Below, piece after piece: positions 57,421-64,000 of a stretch of DNA of 64,000 bases. The translations under genes were made by a program, and so were the position numbers. A model generated the notes under the pieces. The model ran no database searches and had not been told where the DNA came from. It saw only the letters and a program-made list of their open reading frames with translations. The DNA comes from Strigops habroptila (Eukaryota > Chordata > Aves > Psittaciformes > Psittacidae), in assembly GCF_004027225.2 (NCBI RefSeq), contig NC_044284.2, positions 41,278,420-41,342,419 on the forward strand, written 5' to 3'. Numbering within the stretch: the stretch's first letter is position 1; the number at the start of each line of letters is the position of its first letter.

Positions 57421-60341
57421 GAAAGTCTTAGAACAATGTATTATGGATATTTTTAGCTCTCTTTTAAATGGGATAATGGAATTCGGTAAAAGCTTGAATT
57501 CCAGAAAAATGAGTAGGTAAAGGTATTTCTATTCCACACTCAAGCATATAATCATAAACTGCATTCTGTGGTATTTGAGGAGACATGGAAAGTGTTTCTG
57601 GGATCTTTACATAGAAATTCCATCACTTTCTGTGGGGTGGCTCAGAAAAATAGTTTGCTTGACCCAGTCTGATTGTGTCTGTTCACCTACGTATGTCTGT
57701 TACTGCCAGTAACGCAGAAGTGTAGCAGCACAGACAGGCGCTCCAGAGGGTCTTTAAGGATTCAGAAGTCAACTTTCAATTATTTGTACATAGAAACTTA
57801 TAATATTTTTATAAACAGGGAAAAAACCATCCCTATAACCTTTTATATGTCTCTGTGTCTATCTCCCCATGGACAAGTTGTCTGCGCAGTGCGAGGCATA
57901 GGTGCAGTGGGACACACTGGAGCAGGGTGTGTAGGCTCTGGCTTCTGTGTTGTCCTTGAGCTCCAGTGGTATCTCCACTGGTAAGAAGGCGGTGATGGGA
58001 ATTGTTCTTGTTTTCTCCAGTCCCACTCACTCTCCTTTAGGTAAAGGCAGTAGCAGCTTCAACCATTTGCTTTTGAGGAACGCTACAGATTATGACATGC
58101 CACAGTATCTAGTATAGGACTGGGACTGATCTGGCTGTTCCCCAATGTTTCCATCCTTCTCATTCTGCTTGCAGGGAGATTGTAGTTTATGTTACGACAT
58201 AGCTAAAACTAGTAAAGCAAAAGAACCCAAAAAAGCTACTTCTAGTCTTTACCAGATTACCAGTCCACTTTGCTTTATCACATAATCCCATAGACTTTCT
58301 GCCTGAATAAGGCAAGAAAGACCAAGGCATAAAGAAATGAAAAGATGGCTTCTTTTATTGGCACTGCTGCCTTAGTGTAGCTCAAACTGTGTGAAGTGCT
58401 GGCCCCTGTACCGTATACCCAGTTTGTAGCAAAACCCACTACTTTGGGGATTAAACAGTTAAGGGTATCACATAGAAGTCAATAATTTGTTGCTTTCCCT
58501 ACTTCTCACAAAGCTTCATGTTTTCTTTTGTGGTATCCCTTTCATTTGGTATCCCTTCTGTTTTTATAGGAAATGAAGTCTTGAGGAATACTGTTCCCTT
58601 TGCATACTGGGGTTTTTTTGCATAACCACTAAATGTCAATGAAAACAGTGGGTGATCTCTTGCTCACATTCTCTGCCTTCTTTGCATCTGTATGATTCAG
58701 CTTCCTCCTGTTTCCTTGCTTCAGTGCTGTGCCATGACTTCTGAGTTTCCTCTTTCCTTTTCTTACAGAGGCTGTGCTACTAAGAAAAAAAATCATACTG
58801 AGGATACTTGGAAAAACTTTACAATTGGACCGATGTACCAGTTTCTTTTCTTCCTTTTTGCCGCTTTCTATGCCAGTTCTTGGAAAATTCATTCCATTTC
58901 TCTCCTTCGTGTCTTTCTCCATTCTTTTTTTATATCCTGCTTGTCTCACCACTTTTCTTTCTCTTCTTAGCAGCCCTGTTTTTCATGTCTTCACATTTTT
59001 GTGTACCTTTGCTAAGCATATTCTACCTTCCTATCTCCCATTCCTTTTAAAATGCTGTCCTCTTAACTAAGTTGACTTAGTTATTTTATCTGTTGTACCT
59101 TCAATACCATCCTTGGTATGCTTATTAGTAAATGTAGTACTAGTTTCTCATCTTTTTTATTTGGCAGTGGTTTTCTCTTTGTTTCCTTTTCCTCCTCTCT
59201 GGTGTCTTATGTGCTTTCTGATGTGTCAGTTCTCTTCCATGTCTTCCCATAGGAATGGTGTTTGTAGAAAGGAGTGGTGTCATGTCCTGTGTCTAGTACC
59301 TGACTAAGTTCTCCTGCCTATACCAGTAATTCTGATGATACGAATAAATTTCAAGCAATAACATGAAGAGTAATACTTAATCCCTTAAGAAATGGTTGCT
59401 TTTCTGGAAGTTCTCTTAAGCTAAATTTACATATCGAGTAGGTTTTGTTATGTTTGTGTTTGGGCAAGAAGCATAATGGTATGTTACGACATTTTCAGTG
59501 GCTCTCAAAATTGGTTCTTTATAAAAAAATTCCCCATTTTTTTTAATATTTGTTTTTCTACATTTCTAGCACAACAGCTCTTTGCTCCAGTGATGGAGAT
59601 CAATTAGGTGATTTCCAGGGCAGGGCAGTGTTATGATTTACAGCATGAATGATGTGAGGCACAAAGCTGCGTTTGTGCACGAATGAGCTCTGCAGCACCT
59701 GTCCTAGAAGCAGAATCTTCTAACCACTTGGCTCACTGCCCGTAACTAGATACTTAGAAAACAAAACACCCCCTACTTCTTTCTACTTCTGTGTTATTGT
59801 GGATGTCACTGTGTGTATGTGTATTTTTCTGTACCTATATATTTAAGCTCACTTACCTTTTCCACAGTCTTTTGAACATTTATTTAGATTCTTTAAAGAA
59901 AGTCACAACTAAAGGTCTTTTGAAGACCTGTGCTGTTGTTATTGATAGTCTTGGAGCATAACAAAAGTTTTGTGGAGTAAGCTGCTGGCCTAAATACAAG
60001 CTGTATAACTGAATGTGAGGACCAAGCTTCACTGCTGGTCACTGTGAGTGTCCTTGAAACCATATATGATAAAAATCCTTATCACAAAATATACAGGCAA
60101 TGATCTGTTTCAGTAAGTGTACATAGTGTTAATTTTGTGGGATGTTTGATCACTTTTTATCAGAAGAATGACCTGTATATTTGAATGCCCTTTTTATGTG
60201 GCACACTATGTAGGGAAGTGAAAGTAAAAGGAAGTTTCAGAAATGAAGAGAAGAGAGAGGAAAATGTGCCTTTATGACTCTTTCAGAAGTCTAGAACTTC
60301 CTGTGTGAAATAATGGTCACCTAATTTTTTCTTTTCCGTAG

Positions 60342-60405
60342 TGGAAACCTCAGTCTGTTATGAAGACAGCTCAGTAAGCACATGCCACCCCACAGGAGGT
60401 CCTTG
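60342..60405 (+). other. Candidate alternative 5' UTR exon of CEP350
   Basis: A long polypyrimidine tract with CCGTAG acceptor, 64 nt, then CTTG with a GTGAGA donor. Its frame is closed by stops and it lies upstream of the start codon, so it would be non-coding. Only splice-site shape supports it. Confidence 0.35.
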
Positions 60406-61266
60406 GTGAGAGGGTAGTGACAGTACTTGCTAATCAGAGTTCTTGTTGGCTCTATGAACCCCTCTTAGGTTTCTTATACTTACTATTTTTCTTATATAGC
60501 ACTTCTTTCAAGTCTGTTACAACTTTGTGTGCGACAGCCCATCCTTTGCAGTGAAACTAATGAGAAATAATTAGTTGCATAAATTACCTGCCTTTTCTTT
60601 TTAAAATTACCTTTCCTGATTGCGTAGTTTTTATGTTTTCTCCTTCATAAAAAAATTCCTTTGGTGATAGTGGCTGCCTGGTTTGTTACTCAGAGTTCAC
60701 GCTCTTTTAGATTGCCTCTGAAGTTCACAGGAAAACCGTGGCAGCTCCATGTCTTGTCTTTTTTTCCTGGCTGTAGTGTCCTGCTGCGCAATTCTCTTCT
60801 GCCTGTTCCTTTAACAGATAGAGATGACACATTCATCTGTTATTGGCAGAATTGGGTATTTTGTAGGTTCAATCCATATAGTGCTGTCTTTGTTACTCCT
60901 CCATGTGCAGTATTTCAGAATGGTCATCTTCAGACTTACTGGAATACTTATTACTGTGATCTAAATTGCATGACCTCTGGGTTTCCTTTTATCAAGTTCA
61001 CTCTTCTTTGCAATATACAAGAACAAGGCAAAACCCTCGTTATCCACAGAATTACATGGTTTCTGAAAAAGTGCAAGCTGTAAACTCATTTGTGATTTCA
61101 TGCTAATAATTCTGGTGTTGTTCGTGATCTGAGTTTGAAACCATATGAGGTGAAAATTCATCATAGTGATCAAGGTTATGTTCTCTTTAGCATAAGATAC
61201 ATTTGTTCTTGCTTTATACCTCTGATTCTTGCATAACTTTTTTTTTTTTTTTGTAGATAAATTGAC

Positions 61267-61342
61267 ATGATGTGGAGCAACAAGTCAAAAGAGGTGCCTC
61301 TACAAAATCTGAGGCATAACCAAACCAAGGATTCTGCCAGAG
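61267..61342 (+). CDS. CEP350: CEP350 first coding exon
   Basis: The exon starts at 61,257 after a 14-T tract and GTAG, with ten untranslated bases before ATGATG. The coding part is 76 nt and ends in phase 1 at a GTAGAG donor. Confidence 0.9.
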
Positions 61343-64000
61343 GTAGAGATTTTCTCTGTTTTATTGCCTTGTTTTGGAAGATGTTCTATCATAAAAAACA
61401 TGTTGTTTGAAACTTTGGGGAGTTCTTATAGAAAGTATTCTCTTGTCTCAATTTGGAAGCAAAGACCATGTGTTATATGGCTTCCTTTTTGCAGAGATAG
61501 TAGTTTCATATTCTGATCAGCAGAGTTATTTGCTGATCTGCATTAGGAATTGCCAGGCTATCATATGGTTGCCAAGATGGCACAGAGACAGATTTTTTTT
61601 TTTTTAGTACTGTAGAGGAGGAGCAGTGCAGGAACAGAAACTGAACCGTGGGCTCTTGAAAGAAGTGAAGAAGAGGCTGAGAGGCAGTAGCTTTTAACTC
61701 TTGCTCAGTTCCAAAGTGGTGAAGAGCTAGGGACACTTGAGTAGCAGCAGTACATCTCAACTAGGATGACTGTTTGCTTTCTACTGTCATGTAATTACAG
61801 TACATCCCTGGGAGGAAGAAAGCTCTAGTCTGTAGAGCTCTGAGTTGCATGTTAAGTCTGTGGTTCAAGATTAGTCTTACAATCTCCACTATGACAAAAC
61901 TGGACTCCAGAAGCTATTTTGAAAGTAGAGGCAGATTATTATTTTTTCTGTAAGAAGACATTATTGCTGATTGTTTTCTGTGATATGCTCAGTTTCTGTT
62001 AAAATTATGTACTTTGTGAAACTGAGGTGTTCTATAGACATGAAGCACCATCTCTCGAAGTCAGAGTGAAGTTGTTTCTATGCTACTTCCTTACAGCAGC
62101 ACAAAGGAAGAGGGTTATCTTACCTGAAATTAAATTGGCAGCTTTTCAACTCTAAGGAAAATATTTATTTATTTATTTATTTAAAAACCCACTCTGACCC
62201 TACTACTCTTCATGGTTCTGACACACATTAAGGTTTTGGATATTGTGTTGTGTAAACCATTACATTAGAAGAAAACCATGAGAATCCAAAAGAAGAGAGG
62301 AACTGAAAAAGTAAATACTTTTAGAGGAAAATACTACTGTATCCTACTGACCTAGTTTGTGCAAAGAGCAAGTGCTATCTGTTTAGATTAAAAGTCTGAA
62401 GTTGATTAGTGCCTCCTGCTTGTTCCTTGCAAACATTGCTTCTACTTTGTTTGTAGGGTGTACAGTTCAAAATTCACATGTTCAAAGCTTGTTGTTGAGT
62501 AGAGTCTTTCAGTGATGATGTATGCATGCTTAATTTACTGAAGAAGAAAACGGAAGGGAAAAAAGGTAGTTAAACTATAGTGTAATGGAAAAATGCAAGA
62601 TATTTGCATTGGTGTAGATAACCAGTTTTTATTTTGTCTTCTAAATAACTTCTATAATGTGTGGTAGATTCGATTTCAAGTGTAATAATACATTCAACCT
62701 AACGTAGTGAACTCATTAACATTACATACTCATTTTACATTACATACTTTATTGCTCTGGTAAGATGAGTCTTGACTGATAACAGCCTCTCATAGAGGAG
62801 ATTGACAGGCTGGAATTGAGTCATTAAAAGAATTTGATTAGTGAGCCCATGAAAATTGTTTTGAAGCAACATTTTATTCATCGTTTCCATGTACTAATGT
62901 ATTTCTTTCTTTTTCTTTCCTGCTCTGTAAGATCTAACTGCAGCATGGACTACTTTTTCTCAGACTAAGGCTGCTGTAAGTACTGATTTTCTTTTGTGCC
63001 TTTTTTTTTTCTTTGTTCTTACTCCTTTTCAAATCAGTTAATGGCTACAAAACTTTTAACTAAGGTATTGTTTTGTTCAGTGATTGTTAAACAGTTTAAA
63101 ATAAGGCAAGCAGTTGGAGTACATGCATGTTGGCCATTGTTGTATCTTGGAAACAGTTTTCCATGTGCAGCAGAAGAAATGTTTGCCACAGCAAGCTCAG
63201 TCTTGAGTGTAGTAACACATGCTGAGTCTTGAGTTTAGTATTACCTTTCGATTTAAGAAAGTGGTGACTTCTGAAAACTTGGAAAAAATAGCTCTCCCCT
63301 GCTTACTGGTCAGAAACTGGGACAACACCAGTGTATTACATTTCCCATCTTTGAGCATTGGAATTGCTGTCTTTCTGCGAGAACTTAACTAGTTTCTGAA
63401 ACCTGGCTTCAGTGAAGCCAGACAGCTTGGTTTTTCATGGAATTCAGCTCTTTCACGTAGCCTTGTCCCTCTCTCTTTTTTAATAGCTTAGCATCTGTGT
63501 GGGGTTTTACATGTGGAATCTTGTATCATGCTTGATTTTGAAAAGAATATTACAGAATTTTTTCCAAGTGAGATTAATATTTCATTCAGGCCAAGCATAA
63601 GACTCTGCATGGCATGTTATTATTGATTTTTTAATTTTAATTTTTTCACAACAGCCTAGTTATGGAAACAAAAATATGCAACAAGACCTAATTTAGATAA
63701 TCCTTTTAAACAAAACTTAATAATCTGATGTAGTTTCTGGCCATAAGGCTGTGCAGTTTTGCAGTATCAGCCGTGTGAAGTTGCTTTTGCCTGTGGCTTT
63801 ATTCTTTATGAAAATGAGGAAAAATTTGTCACATTAGAGGAATAAAACCCTGTAGCCTAAAACCTGAAAACATTCAAATTTGCATTATCTTCACATTCTA
63901 GCTACGTCATATAGAGAACAAATTGGAAATAGCTCCCACCAGCACGGCTGTATTTGATTCTGTCATGGATGCCAAGAAGCCCTCTGCTAGTGCTAGCAGG
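61267..64000 (+). CDS. CEP350: CEP350, N-terminal part (truncated by window end)
   Basis: Three coding exons: 61267-61342, 62932-62975 and 63902-64000 and beyond. They give 73 residues. The N-terminus reads MMWSNKSKEVPLQNLRHNQT, then DLTAAWTTFSQTKAA and LRHIENKLEIAPTSTAVFDS. These match human CEP350 (SKSKEVPLPNPRN..., SQTKAALRHIENKLEVAPTST). CEP350 is a very large centrosome and centriole scaffold (over 3,000 residues in human) that anchors microtubules and recruits FOP/CEP43. Its coiled coils and CAP-Gly domain lie right of the window. The start is set at the first of two adjacent ATGs, which has G at -3; the second is equally possible. It lies downstream of TOR1AIP1 on the same strand, as in human. 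Confidence 0.96.
61343..63901 (+). other. CEP350 introns 2 and 3
   Basis: Introns 61343-62931 and 62976-63901. A (TTTA)n run lies at 62,162-62,184 and T runs near 61,592 and 63,001. Nothing else was recognised. Confidence 0.7.
62932..62975 (+). CDS. CEP350: CEP350 second coding exon
   Basis: 44 nt, TGTAAG acceptor and GTAAGT donor, ending in phase 0. It encodes DLTAAWTTFSQTKAA, close to the human ITTSWDALSQTKAA. Confidence 0.93.
63902..64000 (+). CDS. CEP350: CEP350 third coding exon (runs off window)
   Basis: TTCTAG acceptor, open to the window edge in phase 0. It encodes LRHIENKLEIAPTSTAVFDS, VMDAKK and PSASASR. Confidence 0.95.

Larger units (their letters stand above)
52077..61256 (+). 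other. CEP350 intron 1
   Basis: 9.2 kb. Contents noted: a short CR1-like tail near 55,538, a C14/A8 run near 57,329-57,350, a (TG)n/(TA)n run near 57,398-57,420, a pyrimidine-rich stretch at about 58,690-59,240, and a possible small exon at 60,342-60,405. Confidence 0.6.

Noticed and set aside
61800-61900. Stretch with TAGAGCTC and GGTTCAAGATTAG words, faintly tRNA-like
   Set aside because: The arms do not pair into a cloverleaf and there is no anticodon stem, so it is not a tRNA gene.

Overview
The window is nuclear DNA from a vertebrate, most likely a bird. It has spliced genes with GT-AG introns, CpG-island promoters, old CR1-type LINE fragments, and no Alu-like or L1-like repeats that I could recognise. 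I identified the genes by translating exons and checking that reading frames stay open across inferred splice junctions. No alignment or database search was run.

Layout. (1) About 1-18,000, minus strand: a secreted ADAMTS-like protein closest to ADAMTSL2. Fourteen coding exons (779 codons) are present. The 3' part of the gene lies left of position 1. Its first exon sits in a CpG island and carries 21 pure CAG triplets just upstream of the start codon. (2) About 18,500-24,300: intergenic, nothing recognised. (3) About 24,300-32,200, minus strand: TOR1AIP2 (LULL1), the ER-resident torsin activator, five coding exons, 517 aa. (4) About 32,200-35,300: spacer between two divergent promoters. (5) 35,350 to about 46,990, plus strand: TOR1AIP1 (LAP1), the inner-nuclear-membrane torsin activator, six coding exons, 503 aa. 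(6) About 47,000-51,400: intergenic, nothing recognised. (7) About 51,400-64,000+, plus strand: the CpG-island promoter, non-coding first exon and first three coding exons of CEP350, a centrosomal scaffold. Only its first 73 residues are in the window.

How the genes relate. TOR1AIP2 and TOR1AIP1 form a head-to-head pair. Their luminal domains activate the AAA+ torsins of the ER lumen and perinuclear space. Every internal coding intron in both genes is in phase 1, and the membrane helix plus luminal domain are in one last exon in each, as expected from an inverted duplication. TOR1AIP2-TOR1AIP1-CEP350 is the order I know from human chromosome 1q25. The ADAMTSL2-like neighbour is the unexpected part. 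In human, ADAMTSL2 lies beside FAM163B on 9q34, while FAM163A lies beside TOR1AIP2 on 1q25. The gene here is therefore well explained as an ADAMTSL2 ohnologue kept in this lineage and lost in mammals. I saw no new defence, mobile or RNA-guided system.
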